From positions 248,001 through 312,000 of the forward strand of contig JACKPW010000003.1 in assembly GCA_024233215.1 (NCBI GenBank): a stretch of DNA of 64,000 bases, read 5' to 3'. Position 1 is the first letter of the stretch. Every line of letters begins with the position of its first letter. The notes beneath the pieces are model-generated. The model was not told where the DNA came from and searched no databases. It saw nothing but the letters and a program-made list of their open reading frames with translations. Positions 51,449 to 59,908 of the stretch are shown in pieces. The DNA comes from Verrucomicrobiales bacterium (lineage in GTDB: Bacteria > Verrucomicrobiota > Verrucomicrobiia > Limisphaerales > J093). A program made the position numbers and the translations under genes.

Positions 51449-52692
51449 GGCCCGATGGCGAGGCATTTCAGCGAACCGCGCGAATTGCGCACATAGAGCC
51501 GGCCATTCGCGAGCGCTGGCGGTGTCCAGCAACGACCTTCCAGCACCTTGGTCCGGGCCAGTTCGCGATATGCGTCCGGGGTTGCCTCAATCAGTGCGAG
51601 CTGACCGTCGCCATACAGAACCAGCAACCGGTTGTCCGCCAATGCCAGCAACGAACCCGCCGCAACGTCTTCCTCGACCCAACGAACGCGGCCCGTGCTG
51701 AAGTCGATACACCGCAGCTCGGGCTTCCGGGCATAATGTCGGCTGAACCCATAGAGTTGTCCGGCGGCCCGGACGGGCTGGGCCATGTGGGTTTGGAGCG
51801 CCTCACTGGTATATACCGGACAGGGGTCAGTCCCAAAGGTTGACACTCTCGGCAGATTCTCGCCCACCACTTCCAGCAACGCGCAGCCGCGGTCGTAGCT
51901 GGTGATGAAGACGCGCCCATCCAGCACCATCGGGTCCGCGTTGTTGTTGTCGTAACCGGTTTCCCACGGAAACGACCAACGTTTGCTCCCGGAATCCGGG
52001 TCGAGCCCCACCAATCGTTTCGCTGCGAAGACCAGCAACGTCTCCACTCCGTCGAACTCAGCCAGCACCGGGCTCGCATATCCGGCGGTGCCGTGGCCGT
52101 GGAACCACAGGACCTTTCCGTTGCGACGGTCCAACGCAATCCCGGCCTCGCTGGCGTTGAAGAACACCTGGTCGCCATGCACCAGCGCCGAGCCGGCATA
52201 GCCCCATTCGTTCGGTTTCAATCCGGGGTCCTGCCGGAGGTCACGCTGCCAGATCACGCTGCCGGTTGCGGCGTCGAGACAGAAGACATCGCCCCACTTG
52301 CTGATCGTGAAGACCTGCCCCTCGTGGACGGTGGGCGTGGCGCCGGGGCCGCCTTCGTAATACTTCGGGCCGAGGTCACAGGCGTAACGATGCTGCCAGA
52401 GCGGCCGGCCGCTTCGGGCATCAAGGCACAAGACTGTGTCCGCGTCGTCGTCATTCCCCATCGTGAAGGCCCGGTTTTCTGCCACCACGACGGAGGAGAA
52501 ACCCGTGCCGACCGATGTTTCCCACAACAGCGGCAGGCCCCCCTGCGGCCATGGTGCCGAATGGACCGCTTCCGTGGAATGCCCGTCGCGGTCCGGGCCA
52601 AGCCATTGTGGCCAGTCGGTTGCCGAGGCACAAAAGGCACCGGTGAGAACGGCGGCGACCTCAAGGGGACGGGTTTTGAACCACTTCCTCAT
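51445..52692 (-). CDS. Secreted PQQ-like beta-propeller protein (outer membrane protein assembly or PQQ-type)
   Basis: This 415-residue protein has a signal peptide ending near AFCASA. PQQ-like propeller repeats follow, including WPQWLGPDRDGHSTEAVH, VLCLDARSGRPLWQHRYA, VFCLDAATGSVIWQRDL and LRCIDFSTGRVRWVEED. Each blade has the Ax D/W-type motif of this fold. Relatives either bind quinone cofactor or act as scaffolds like BamB; conserved metal-binding residues for true PQQ dehydrogenases were not found. The gene overlaps the upstream CPBP gene (ATGA at 52689-52692). A short palindrome-family sequence at 51823-51848 is translated in frame as RVSTFGTDPCP between two propeller blades. Its stop codon is inside the hairpin at 51381-51448. 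Confidence 0.75.
   Translation of the reverse strand: MRKWFKTRPLEVAAVLTGAFCASATDWPQWLGPDRDGHSTEAVHSAPWPQGGLPLLWETSVGTGFSSVVVAENRAFTMGNDDDADTVLCLDARSGRPLWQHRYACDLGPKYYEGGPGATPTVHEGQVFTISKWGDVFCLDAATGSVIWQRDLRQDPGLKPNEWGYAGSALVHGDQVFFNASEAGIALDRRNGKVLWFHGHGTAGYASPVLAEFDGVETLLVFAAKRLVGLDPDSGSKRWSFPWETGYDNNNADPMVLDGRVFITSYDRGCALLEVVGENLPRVSTFGTDPCPVYTSEALQTHMAQPVRAAGQLYGFSRHYARKPELRCIDFSTGRVRWVEEDVAAGSLLALADNRLLVLYGDGQLALIEATPDAYRELARTKVLEGRCWTPPALANGRLYVRNSRGSLKCLAIGP
51823..51848. repeat. REP-family half-element inserted in a coding sequence
   Basis: GGGGTCAGTCCCAAAGG and the following TTGACACTC share the GGGGTCAGTCCC arm with the hairpins at 2713 and 19533. Here it is a half-element within the PQQ gene. 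Read on the coding strand it gives STFGTDPCP without breaking the frame. Confidence 0.55.
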
Positions 52693-53396
52693 GGCTCGGG
52701 ATCCGGCGGGGAGGCGGGTGGGCCAGCCGAGCGGTCCGATGGTGCAGCCCGGCCGACCGGCGCGGTGGCGGTGGGCAGGGATGCCTCGATGGCGGGGCTG
52801 ATTCGCAGGAACCAGACCAACGCCAGGAAGTCATAGACGGCGTGCGTCAGGATTGGCCCAAGCAGGCCGCCGGTGATCTGATACAATGTTCCCAGATAGA
52901 CTCCGACCACCGCGGCAGCGGTGGCATAGGTCCGGTTCACACTGTGCGCCGCGCCGAAGAGTCCGCTTGCCAGAACCAATCCGGCTACCTCTCCCCACCG
53001 CGCCGAGGCCCAGCCCTGGATGGCCCCGCGGAAGAGGAGTTCCTCGCCGACGCCGGCCAGCACCGAAATGCAGGCGAGCTGCGGGACCGACCAACTCGCC
53101 ATCAACGGCCGAAGGCGCAGTTCCAGAAACCGTCGGATGGGCAGGAACGGACCGTTGCGCGAGGTCATCACGCGGTGGAAGAACATCAGCAAGGGCAGCG
53201 CCGCGCCGAGTCCGAGGAGGAGCCAGCGGATTTCGGTGCGGAACAGGGGTTCCATGGGACGCCCCTGAAGCCACAGCAAAGCCGCGCCAAGCACCCCCAG
53301 CCCTGCCTGAAACGAGCAACCCATCCAGAACCAACGCTGGCCCTGCCGCGCTAGAGGCCGCGCATCGAACCGGAGATCGGTATCTTCCGTCGCCAC
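52689..53396 (-). CDS. CPBP family intramembrane metalloprotease (CAAX-protease-like)
   Basis: This 235-residue membrane protein has about six hydrophobic segments. The catalytic motif VGEELLFRG (EExxxR) is near residue 118, FGAAHSV supplies the conserved His, and the late HAVYDFLAL supplies the other metal-binding His. It is a member of the CPBP/Abi family, whose bacterial members include bacteriocin-immunity and prenyl-protein-protease-like enzymes. The C-terminal 40 residues are Pro/Ala-rich and cytoplasmic or disordered. The start is a GTG. Its TGA overlaps the ATG of the PQQ-propeller gene, so the two are translationally coupled, perhaps because the protease processes or regulates exported proteins. 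Confidence 0.85.
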   Translation of the reverse strand: MATEDTDLRFDARPLARQGQRWFWMGCSFQAGLGVLGAALLWLQGRPMEPLFRTEIRWLLLGLGAALPLLMFFHRVMTSRNGPFLPIRRFLELRLRPLMASWSVPQLACISVLAGVGEELLFRGAIQGWASARWGEVAGLVLASGLFGAAHSVNRTYATAAAVVGVYLGTLYQITGGLLGPILTHAVYDFLALVWFLRISPAIEASLPTATAPVGRAAPSDRSAGPPASPPDPEP

Positions 53397-53462
53397 GCCA
53401 CGAGCCTACCGGGCATCGAGCACTTGGCCAGTGAAACCGGTCCGACTTAGGGCCGACGAGGC

Positions 53463-53509
53463 GGGCTCAGTCCCGAGTATTGGTTACTTTGATACTAGGG
53501 ACTGCCCCC
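53463..53509. repeat. REP-like hairpin, reverse copy of 2713-2757
   Basis: Read on the minus strand, this is near-identical to the hairpin at 2713-2757, including the AGTAT and CAAAGTA core. Some outer arm positions have diverged (GGGC against CCCC). It stands 19 bases to the left of the second RAYT remnant. Confidence 0.8.
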
Positions 53510-53527
53510 CGCGGACAGGTCCTCAAT

Positions 53528-53734
53528 CGGGGCAATGGTCGCGAGGCCATCTTCCGCGACGATACCGACCGACAGCACTTCGTGGACCCCCTGGCGGAAG
53601 GCTGTAAGAAGACATCCTGGCAGGTCCATTCGCTCGGGGAGCATGGCATTCGGCACGACAGCGCGGCGGGCCGGCCGGAGTTGGAACGGCGGCTTGAGCA
53701 TCGTCGGGCCGGGGCGCTTGCGCTTGAGCGCGCT
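53528..53734 (+). pseudogene. RAYT transposase remnant B
   Basis: The frame reads RGNGREAIFRDDTDRQHF, then PLAEGCKKTSWQVHSLGEHG, then a degenerate tail. RGNxRxxIFxDDxDRxxF is the classical opening of RAYT-type Y1 transposases. As in remnant A, the sequence jumps directly from SWQVHSLG to a later, unrelated-looking stretch HGIRHDSAAGRPELE. Over about 120 bases the two remnants are roughly 80-85 percent identical by eye. All of the catalytic HxH and Tyr regions are absent. Coding potential is lost soon after position 53740. Confidence 0.7.
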
Positions 53735-53756
53735 TGAAATGACCTGAAATGGGGCA

Positions 53757-53784
53757 TTGACAGGCCGGTCCTTTTCAGTAGAGT
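53757..53784 (+). promoter_or_regulatory. Putative promoter of rpsT
   Basis: TTGACA at 53757-53762 is followed after 16 bases by TAGAGT at 53779-53784, a reasonable sigma-70-type pair. It lies 35 bases upstream of the S20 start, immediately after the RAYT remnant. Confidence 0.5.
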
Positions 53785-53818
53785 TCGCGGCCTTTGTAGC
53801 AGACGCAGTCGAGTCGAT

Positions 53819-54073
53819 ATGCCGAATACCCTGTCAGCAGAACGTCGCACGCGGAGCAGCGCCCGTCGTCAGGACCGCAACCGCGCCGCCAAGTCGAAGG
53901 TCAAGACGTTGGAGAAGCGTTACCTCACCCTTCTGGGCGAAGGCAAGAAGGAGGAGGCCGGTATGGCGCTTCGCGATGTGACCTCGGCCCTGGACAAGGC
54001 CGCCAAGAAGGGCGCCATGCACTGGGCCACCACCGACCGCAAGAAGTCCCGGCTTTCGTTGAAGCTGGCCTGA
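53819..54073 (+). CDS. rpsT: 30S ribosomal protein S20
   Basis: This 84-residue, strongly basic protein matches bS20: an N-terminal helix with SAERRTRSSARRQDRNRAAK, then KVKTLEKRYLTLL, and a second long helix ending HWATTDRKKSRLSLKLA. S20 binds 16S rRNA early in 30S assembly. In many bacteria its gene is single and self-regulated. The length is typical (about 85-90). The gene stands alone here, preceded by a likely TTGACA/TAGAGT promoter and followed by a strong hairpin. Upstream is a transposase remnant, so the original upstream neighbour has been lost or replaced. Confidence 0.93.
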   Translation: MPNTLSAERRTRSSARRQDRNRAAKSKVKTLEKRYLTLLGEGKKEEAGMALRDVTSALDKAAKKGAMHWATTDRKKSRLSLKLA

Positions 54074-54100
54074 GCAGCGGGTTCCCCGCCGCTTCGTGAC

Positions 54101-54127
54101 AACGGCGCCCGACCGGGCGCCGTTTCG
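54101..54127 (+). terminator. Terminator of rpsT
   Basis: AACGGCGCCC (54101-54110) and GGGCGCCGTT (54115-54124) form a 10-base perfect stem with a 4-base loop, followed by TTCGCATTGTTTTA. It lies 27 bases after the S20 stop and may also serve the convergent M23 gene. Confidence 0.8.
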
Positions 54128-54173
54128 CATTGTTTTAGCCGCGGCGCCCGATCGGGCGGCCGACCGGTTTCGC

Positions 54174-55193
54174 TCAATAGGTCAGCAGATCCAGCAGTTG
54201 CGTGCCACTCCGCGCAAGCTGCCAGCCCTTCCCCGACCGCGTGACCAGATCCCGGCAGCGGTGTTCCCGGAGTTCCTTCTCGTTGACGGAGAGCACGTCG
54301 CCATCCTTCCGCCCGGCGATTTCGGAGGGGGCCCGGGGCACGATACGACAGGGCACCCCGGCGTAATTGAGCGCCAGTTCGTAGCCCGCAGTGCCTTCGC
54401 GCTCGGCCCGGGGGTTCCTTTCCACCAGCGGCCCCAACCGTTGGAGAATGGCCAGGTTCGTTTTGCGCACCAGCACGCGGCAGAGTTCCGCCTGCCCCCG
54501 CATCATCGTCGCGAGATTGAAATGGCTTTGACGCGCCGCCTGTTCGCGAAACACGTCGATGGGGTCAAGCCCCAGGAAGTTCCGTCCGTTGAATTCGCCG
54601 TGGTCGTTGCGTTGCCCCTTGTAACGCTCCTTCTGCCAGGCGGTGAAGCGGTCGCTCAACCGGATGGCGAGTTCGAAGTGCAGGTGGGCCCGCTCCTTGC
54701 TGATGGTGCTTCGGGTGTTGGCGGTGCGCCCCATGGTTCCCAGCGCCTGCCCGGCCCGCACCCGCGCGCCCACCCTCAGACCGGGCTCCACCGCACTCAG
54801 ATGGGCATAGATCGAGTGGATCTCGATCCCGTCCACCTGGTGCTCGACGATGATGTAAATGCCGTAGTTCGACAGGCTGGGATTGGAACTGACATACGCC
54901 ACCCGGCCGTCGGCGGTCGCGAATACCGGGTCGGTCGGTTCCCCCTGCCGGTTGGTGTGCTCGTGGAGGATGTCGATCCCTTCGTGGAACTGGCCGCCGT
55001 TCGACCGGACGCAGCCATACAGGCCGCTGGTCCAGTCCCCGACCGCGGTGGGGGCGAAATAGCGGGCCGCTCCGCCCGTTTCGAAGAGGGCCTGATTCCG
55101 GGTGGGCAGGTGGAACGGCTGGCCGACCGCGACCGCCATTCCGACACCCATCACGATCGCCAGCCCCAGGCGCCGGCATCGCGCGCCGAACAT
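54174..55193 (-). CDS. M23 family metallopeptidase
   Basis: This 339-residue exported protein has a short signal region (LGLAIVMGVGMAVAVGQ). The M23 (lysostaphin-type) domain has the Zn motifs HEGID (His70 and Asp74) and HLHFE (His170 and His172), with the usual GLRVGARVRAGQALGTMG loop between. It should cut peptide cross-bridges in peptidoglycan or in other bacteria's walls. The last 150 residues after FELAIRLS form an unusual helical and charged extension. The gene overlaps the following lipoprotein gene (ATGA at 55191-55195), so the pair is co-translated. It is convergent with rpsT. Confidence 0.85.
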   Translation of the reverse strand: MFGARCRRLGLAIVMGVGMAVAVGQPFHLPTRNQALFETGGAARYFAPTAVGDWTSGLYGCVRSNGGQFHEGIDILHEHTNRQGEPTDPVFATADGRVAYVSSNPSLSNYGIYIIVEHQVDGIEIHSIYAHLSAVEPGLRVGARVRAGQALGTMGRTANTRSTISKERAHLHFELAIRLSDRFTAWQKERYKGQRNDHGEFNGRNFLGLDPIDVFREQAARQSHFNLATMMRGQAELCRVLVRKTNLAILQRLGPLVERNPRAEREGTAGYELALNYAGVPCRIVPRAPSEIAGRKDGDVLSVNEKELREHRCRDLVTRSGKGWQLARSGTQLLDLLTY

Positions 55194-55753
55194 CAGAAGT
55201 TGTCCTCCTTGGGTTCCTTCCCGGGCTTGGGCTTGTTCCCCAACTTGATGGCCACGTTGTTCAATCCGTTGACGATTCGCTCCGCCTCCTCCCGGGTACA
55301 GTCCGGGGTGAACACGAGCCGGCCGTCCGAGACGCGACCGTTGATCACGGGGGCAGCCAGCCAGCGTCCGTCGGTGAACATGCTGTAGATGGCGATCCGC
55401 CGCCCGCGGAAGCTGTTGCTGACGTTGTCCAACACCAGCGTGCCATGGAAATCGAACGACGCCACGATGGCGAAGCCGCCCACCACGTCCACCAACTGGG
55501 CATCGATCAGGTGACCTTCGTCAAGGAAGGGGATCTTTTCAATCCGCACCAGCACGGGATTGGCTCGAAAGACCGGCACCAGGGTCGTCTTGTCCCCCGG
55601 GTCGAACTCCTGCTCGAGGAACAAGCGCAGGGAACTGGCCTCCTTCCGCTTCTCCTTTTCTTCGGAACTCGCACACCCCACCGCCAGCGCCAGCACCGCG
55701 GTCAGAACCGTCGCCGCCAGAAAGGGGTTGATGGCGTTTCGCAGCAACTTCAT
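55193..55753 (-). CDS. Lipoprotein of unknown function
   Basis: This 186-residue protein has a lipoprotein signal: KLLRNAINPFLAATVLTAVL, then LAVGC with the lipobox Cys at about residue 27. A short charged helix (SSEEKEKRKEASSLRLFLEQE) is followed by a beta-rich domain (VPVFRANPVLVRIEKIPFLD and IVASFDFHGTLVLDNVSN) and a basic tail. No enzyme motif is present. The stop overlaps the M23 peptidase start, so it may guide or regulate that peptidase, perhaps as an outer-membrane-anchored partner. Family name unknown. Its start is divergent from a tiny basic-protein gene. Confidence 0.65.
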   Translation of the reverse strand: MKLLRNAINPFLAATVLTAVLALAVGCASSEEKEKRKEASSLRLFLEQEFDPGDKTTLVPVFRANPVLVRIEKIPFLDEGHLIDAQLVDVVGGFAIVASFDFHGTLVLDNVSNSFRGRRIAIYSMFTDGRWLAAPVINGRVSDGRLVFTPDCTREEAERIVNGLNNVAIKLGNKPKPGKEPKEDNF

Positions 55754-55797
55754 AATGCGCCTACAGAATCCGAGTCACCTCGGGAAGTAAAGACTCC

Positions 55798-55923
55798 ATG
55801 AGCCAGCAATTGAACAAAGTGCAGAAACGCCGCCGCCGCGCGGCCTACCTGAAACGCAAGAAGACTGCCGCCCGCTCGCGCGCGCCAAAGGCCGCAGCGG
55901 CCTCCGCGGAATCCGCCGCCTAA
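55798..55923 (+). CDS. Very short basic protein (41 residues)
   Basis: This short open frame encodes 41 residues, starting MSQQLNKVQKRRRRAAYLKR and ending in an Ala/Ser-rich tail. About one third of residues are Arg or Lys, mainly in the first 30. It starts 45 bases from the divergent lipoprotein gene and ends 25 bases before a perfect hairpin followed by T-rich sequence, so it looks like a real, independently transcribed gene. The charge pattern suggests binding to RNA, DNA or the ribosome, as in small ribosomal or nucleoid proteins. The family cannot be named from sequence alone. No strong Shine-Dalgarno site was found. Confidence 0.65.
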   Translation: MSQQLNKVQKRRRRAAYLKRKKTAARSRAPKAAAASAESAA

Positions 55924-55948
55924 GCCCGCTCCCGGCCCCGCCTTTGCC

Positions 55949-55973
55949 AAGCCACCCGACCGGGTGGCTTTCG
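55949..55973 (+). terminator. Hairpin terminator after the 41-residue gene
   Basis: AAGCCACCCG (55949-55958) pairs with CGGGTGGCTT (55961-55970), followed by TCGTCGTGT. The structure lies 25 bases after the TAA stop and may also serve the convergent beta-helix gene. Confidence 0.75.
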
Positions 55974-56056
55974 TCGTGTACTCCCTCCACCGCCTCCCTG
56001 ACGATCGCCATCGAACCAGAACCGACGCGTTTGGGCTGCCCTCGCGAGTGCATGGG

Positions 56057-58438
56057 TCAGAATGCCACCCGATAGAACCGCGCCCCCCCAGCCTCCCCGA
56101 GATCATCCGTAATCTCGACTTCATGCGCAGAAGGGATGGGGGCCACGGCCTGCAGCGGCTTCCAGTCAGCAGCGGAAAGTGAATCGGTGAACTCGAGGAC
56201 ATACCCCGTGTCCGCCTGCGCCGTGAACCTGATTTGGATCGGATTGTCCCCCCCGAGCCGGACCGCCTTGAGCACCGGCAGTCCGAGGACCGTCCAGGTG
56301 CGGGAACGCGTCACCACCGCGGCCTCCCCAAACAACGGATCATCCTGGTACAGTCCGGAATCCAGCTTGCCGCTTACTTCCACGTGGTGCGGGCCCGGCG
56401 CGAGGTCCGTCAGCGTGATAGGGGCTGCGATGGGCGTCTCAGAGCTCCAGTCGCCGCCGTCCAGTCGCCACCTGTAGTCGGTATAGCCGGATCCCGACGG
56501 CCAGCCAGCGGTCGCGATTCCGCTGCCCGCACGGTTGAAGCCGACGGTCAGCACGGCTTCGGTGGAGGCGGTGCGATCATCCGGTTCCCCGGAAATGGAA
56601 ACGCCCCGTGAAATCACGAAACCCTGGTCCACACCGTTCGGCCCGGTCCCGATCCCCGGCGAGCCCGACTGCAGGCTGAACCAGGCCCTGACGACCTGCG
56701 CCTCCTCCCAGTCGGCAAAGTAGGTCTCTTCCATTCCTGGCACGTACACGAACATTGGGTCGGCGGTCGAATTGCCACCGCCGGGCCCGTCCCAGGCGAA
56801 CGGCATGAGATTGTCGGTAAAGGTCACCAAAGCGGTGGTCACATTGCGGGTGAGTTGTTCGACGTCGTGGATCACGTTCCCCTCCAGGTAGCAACCCGCG
56901 CCTTGTGAGGTTCCTTCGTCCGCCATGATGATCACGGCGCCCTCGGGGTCGATGCCTCCTTCGTGAGTCTGATGAACGACGGTGTTGTTGATCATCGTGT
57001 AGAAGTTGCCCTGCTTGGCGGCAGCGGCTTGATCACAATCGTAGAAAAGGTTGCCAACCAGGGTCATTTCGGAAGTGCGACCACCATAGTCGCCGCCGCT
57101 GACCCCGCTCGCCGAATCCGGGGTGGATCCGTTCCGGTGGAAGTGCAGGAACAGGTTCCCCTCCACCCAGGCGTCGGTCCCGTCGATGTCGAAGCCGTCG
57201 TCATCGCCTCCGATCAGCACATTTTCGATGAAGTGGACGATGGGGCCGGGCCGCTTGCCCCCCGTGAAGTCCACCACGTCGCTGTAACCTCTCGCCTTGC
57301 CAAAGAAATTCCTTGTGAAGATCCCGTGGCCGTCGCTCCGGACGCCATCGGTACCGTGAACCGGCTCGAAACTGGCGGTTGCCGCCGGGAAATCACAGTG
57401 ACTGATCACAAACGAAGCACCGTCCACGTGGATGTACGGCGCGCCAGGGTTGTCAAACGTGAGGTGATCCAGGAACACCGTGCCGGCGGAAACCTGGATG
57501 CAGGGGGTGCCGGTCGAATTCGCGTTGAACTCGAAGTGCGCATGACTGATGCGGGTCTCGGGCGAATGCGCGCCGCCGTTAACGGTCAGGTTGCCCCAGT
57601 AGCCGCTCGGGCCGGAACGGGTGAACCGGATGGGAGCATCCGCCGCGCCCTCAGCCAGAAGGCATCCGCCGTTGGCCACGGTCAGGTCCACCCCCGCCCC
57701 CAGTTCCACGGTGACGCCCGGTTCGATCACCAGCACCTCGCGGTCGGCCACCGTGAGATCCGCCGTCACGACCACCGGGCTGTCCGCCACCGTCCAGACG
57801 TTGGTGACGGGTGGTGGCGGCACCTCCAGGTAAAGGCTTGGGATCTGGATGAAATCGCTGCTGCTGGAACTCTGGTTGAGGCCCATGACCGCCAGCGTGT
57901 GCGTCCCGGGAAGAAGCCAATCCGAGGCTGGCCCCAGATCATTCACGACGGGGGCCTGCGGACTGCTGTTGCCCAGGGAAGACTCGTGATTGGCACTCGC
58001 CGTGGCCGAATTCGAAGGTTCGGCCGGCGCGCCGGTCACGTTGGCGCTCGTCAGGTAGATCCCGTCCAGCCAGGCAATGTAGCCATCATCCCAGTCCATC
58101 CGCAGGTACAAATGCGCCTCCGCCGATACCGCGTCCGTGACCGTGAATTGACGCCTCAGGTAGAGCGTTGTATAGCGGTTCCGCATATCCGGCAGCAGGG
58201 TCTGGCAATTCGCCGTCTCGCCCGTGCTGTCGGCGTAGCCGATCCCTCCGGGCCCCTCCAGCCACGTGGCATCCAGATCCGCAGCCGCGGCTGTCGTCCA
58301 CCCGGCTTGCGCCGCACTCGTTCCCTTGTGGTAAGACCAGACATCGTCCGGGTTGACCAGAGGAGTTGAGGCCGCGGCGCCTGAAGTCACCGAAATCAGC
58401 AGGCCGGCTGCGCTTGCCAGGATACATCGCCTCGTCAT
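56057..58438 (-). CDS. Secreted right-handed beta-helix-like protein
   Basis: This 793-residue protein begins with a signal peptide, MTRRCILASAAGLLISVTSG. An N-terminal domain (about residues 25-220) has LYLRRQFTVTDAVSAEAHLY and MDWDDGYIAWLDGIYLTSAN, the galactose-binding-like opening seen in lamin-tail/CotH-type proteins. A long array of short strands (VVVTADLTVADREVLVIEPG, FTRNFFGKARGYSDVVDF, MTLVGNLFYDCDQAA) fits a pectate-lyase-like right-handed beta-helix. The Asp-rich GGDDDGFDIDGTDAW turn could bind calcium. The C-terminus has the recurring module (YVLEFTDSLSAADWKPL, end GARFYRVAF). It may be a polysaccharide lyase or a glycan-binding protein; no catalytic residues are assigned. It is divergent from a CE15-like esterase. 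Confidence 0.7.
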   Translation of the reverse strand: MTRRCILASAAGLLISVTSGAAASTPLVNPDDVWSYHKGTSAAQAGWTTAAAADLDATWLEGPGGIGYADSTGETANCQTLLPDMRNRYTTLYLRRQFTVTDAVSAEAHLYLRMDWDDGYIAWLDGIYLTSANVTGAPAEPSNSATASANHESSLGNSSPQAPVVNDLGPASDWLLPGTHTLAVMGLNQSSSSSDFIQIPSLYLEVPPPPVTNVWTVADSPVVVTADLTVADREVLVIEPGVTVELGAGVDLTVANGGCLLAEGAADAPIRFTRSGPSGYWGNLTVNGGAHSPETRISHAHFEFNANSTGTPCIQVSAGTVFLDHLTFDNPGAPYIHVDGASFVISHCDFPAATASFEPVHGTDGVRSDGHGIFTRNFFGKARGYSDVVDFTGGKRPGPIVHFIENVLIGGDDDGFDIDGTDAWVEGNLFLHFHRNGSTPDSASGVSGGDYGGRTSEMTLVGNLFYDCDQAAAAKQGNFYTMINNTVVHQTHEGGIDPEGAVIIMADEGTSQGAGCYLEGNVIHDVEQLTRNVTTALVTFTDNLMPFAWDGPGGGNSTADPMFVYVPGMEETYFADWEEAQVVRAWFSLQSGSPGIGTGPNGVDQGFVISRGVSISGEPDDRTASTEAVLTVGFNRAGSGIATAGWPSGSGYTDYRWRLDGGDWSSETPIAAPITLTDLAPGPHHVEVSGKLDSGLYQDDPLFGEAAVVTRSRTWTVLGLPVLKAVRLGGDNPIQIRFTAQADTGYVLEFTDSLSAADWKPLQAVAPIPSAHEVEITDDLGEAGGARFYRVAF

Positions 58439-58545
58439 GCTGCAGGGTATCCAATCCTGAACCTCGTCCACAAGGGCGGAGAGCGAATTGGGTTGCGCCG
58501 AGTGAGCGCCCGGCCGCAGCTTCATCGGGTCAATCGTCCGTAGTC

Positions 58546-59700
58546 ATGAGAAGCATTGCCCGCGTCACCCTCGCCGTGGCCTTGTTCGGCCACGTCCAGG
58601 CCGGGGAAGCCACGGCAACCCTGCCCGACCCTTTCCGGTTCCACGATGGCTCCCGGGTGAGTTCCCGGGAGGACTGGCAGCGACGCCGGGGGGAAATGCG
58701 GCAGGACCTGCTCGAAATCGAGTATGGCCACGCCCCGCCGCTGCCCAAGGTCCGCGTGACGGACCCGCAACGGGAGGAGGTCCGCCTGGAACCCAATGGC
58801 CTGCGCGCCACCCGCGTCACCGTAACCCTGAGTTTCGCCGGCATCACGGCACGTGCCGGATACTGGTTTCCCACCGACGCCACGGGTCTCCTGCCGGCAA
58901 TTCTGGCAGACGAACCCGTGTGGTGGCCAAATCCCTTTCTCACGAACGGCATCGTCAAGCGCGTGCTGGAGCGGGGATTCGTTCTCGCCGGCTTCTGGAA
59001 TGACGACTTCGCCAGCTTCGAGGACCCCGAACACCACCCGGCGCAAACCGCCCTGCCCGGCTGCGACTGGGGGGTCACGGCGGTGGCGGCCTGGGCGTAC
59101 GGGGTGACGATGAACTGGCTGGAAACCGTGCCGGAGGTCGATGCCGGCAAGGTTGCCATTTGGGGGCATTCACGTCGCGGGAAGGCCTGCCTGCTGGCGG
59201 GCGCATTGGACGAGCGCTTCGCCGCCGTGCTGCCGCACATGTCGGGCATGGGCGGGGCGGCGGCGTATCGGGTCCGCCGTCGGGGTGCCCAGGAGCTGGA
59301 ACAACTGCTCGAACGGTTCTGGCTCAAACCACGCATGTTCACTTTCATCGACCGTGAGGAGGCACTGCCGTTCGATCAGCACTGGCTCCATGCCTTGGTT
59401 GCCCCGCGCGCGTTGTACAGCCATGTGGGCATTGACGATGCCTGGGGCGACCCGGCGGGCGAACAGGCTGCATGGGAGGCGGCACGCGAGGTCTATGCCT
59501 GGCTGGAAGCCTCCGACCAACTCGGGATCCACTTCGGCAATTACGGTCACCACGATCCCAACGGGCCGGAGGGCGGCGATTCCTGGGAAACCGCGCTCCA
59601 GTTTCTGGCCTGGAAGTTCCAGGGCAAACCACCCCGAAAAACGTTTACCCAACCCCTCTTCCCTGACGCCGGCAAACCCTTCACCTGGCAGGCCCCTTGA
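58546..59700 (+). CDS. CE15-like glucuronoyl esterase / alpha-beta hydrolase
   Basis: This 384-residue protein has a signal peptide ending near VQAGE. The alpha/beta hydrolase core matches family CE15: the nucleophile motif GHSRRGKACLLAGALDERF, with Ser209, has the typical GxSRxGK form. FDQHWLHALVAPRALYSHVG and the final His motif GNYGHHDPNGPEG (about His335/336) follow. CE15 enzymes cleave ester links between lignin and glucuronic acid on xylan. The start at 58546 is supported by the signal peptide; an upstream extension is unsupported. It lies between a beta-helix protein and a GH5-like glycosidase, which suggests a small plant-cell-wall locus. Confidence 0.85.
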   Translation: MRSIARVTLAVALFGHVQAGEATATLPDPFRFHDGSRVSSREDWQRRRGEMRQDLLEIEYGHAPPLPKVRVTDPQREEVRLEPNGLRATRVTVTLSFAGITARAGYWFPTDATGLLPAILADEPVWWPNPFLTNGIVKRVLERGFVLAGFWNDDFASFEDPEHHPAQTALPGCDWGVTAVAAWAYGVTMNWLETVPEVDAGKVAIWGHSRRGKACLLAGALDERFAAVLPHMSGMGGAAAYRVRRRGAQELEQLLERFWLKPRMFTFIDREEALPFDQHWLHALVAPRALYSHVGIDDAWGDPAGEQAAWEAAREVYAWLEASDQLGIHFGNYGHHDPNGPEGGDSWETALQFLAWKFQGKPPRKTFTQPLFPDAGKPFTWQAP

Positions 59701-59908
59701 GGAACTCCGCGTCCGTCGTGGTGTGAGACCGCCACCTGCCAGAGCCGGCCGGCCGCCGGTCTTGTGATCGGCAGGCCTCAGGGCTCCGGGCAAGGGCGTT
59801 GGCCCGGCAACCCCGCGCCTGGCCGACCGGGCAGTGCGCACCCAGGTGTCGGCCACCCGCCCCATTGTGCGATTGCGGGCCGACGCGCGAGGGCGGACAA
59901 TCTCCCGC

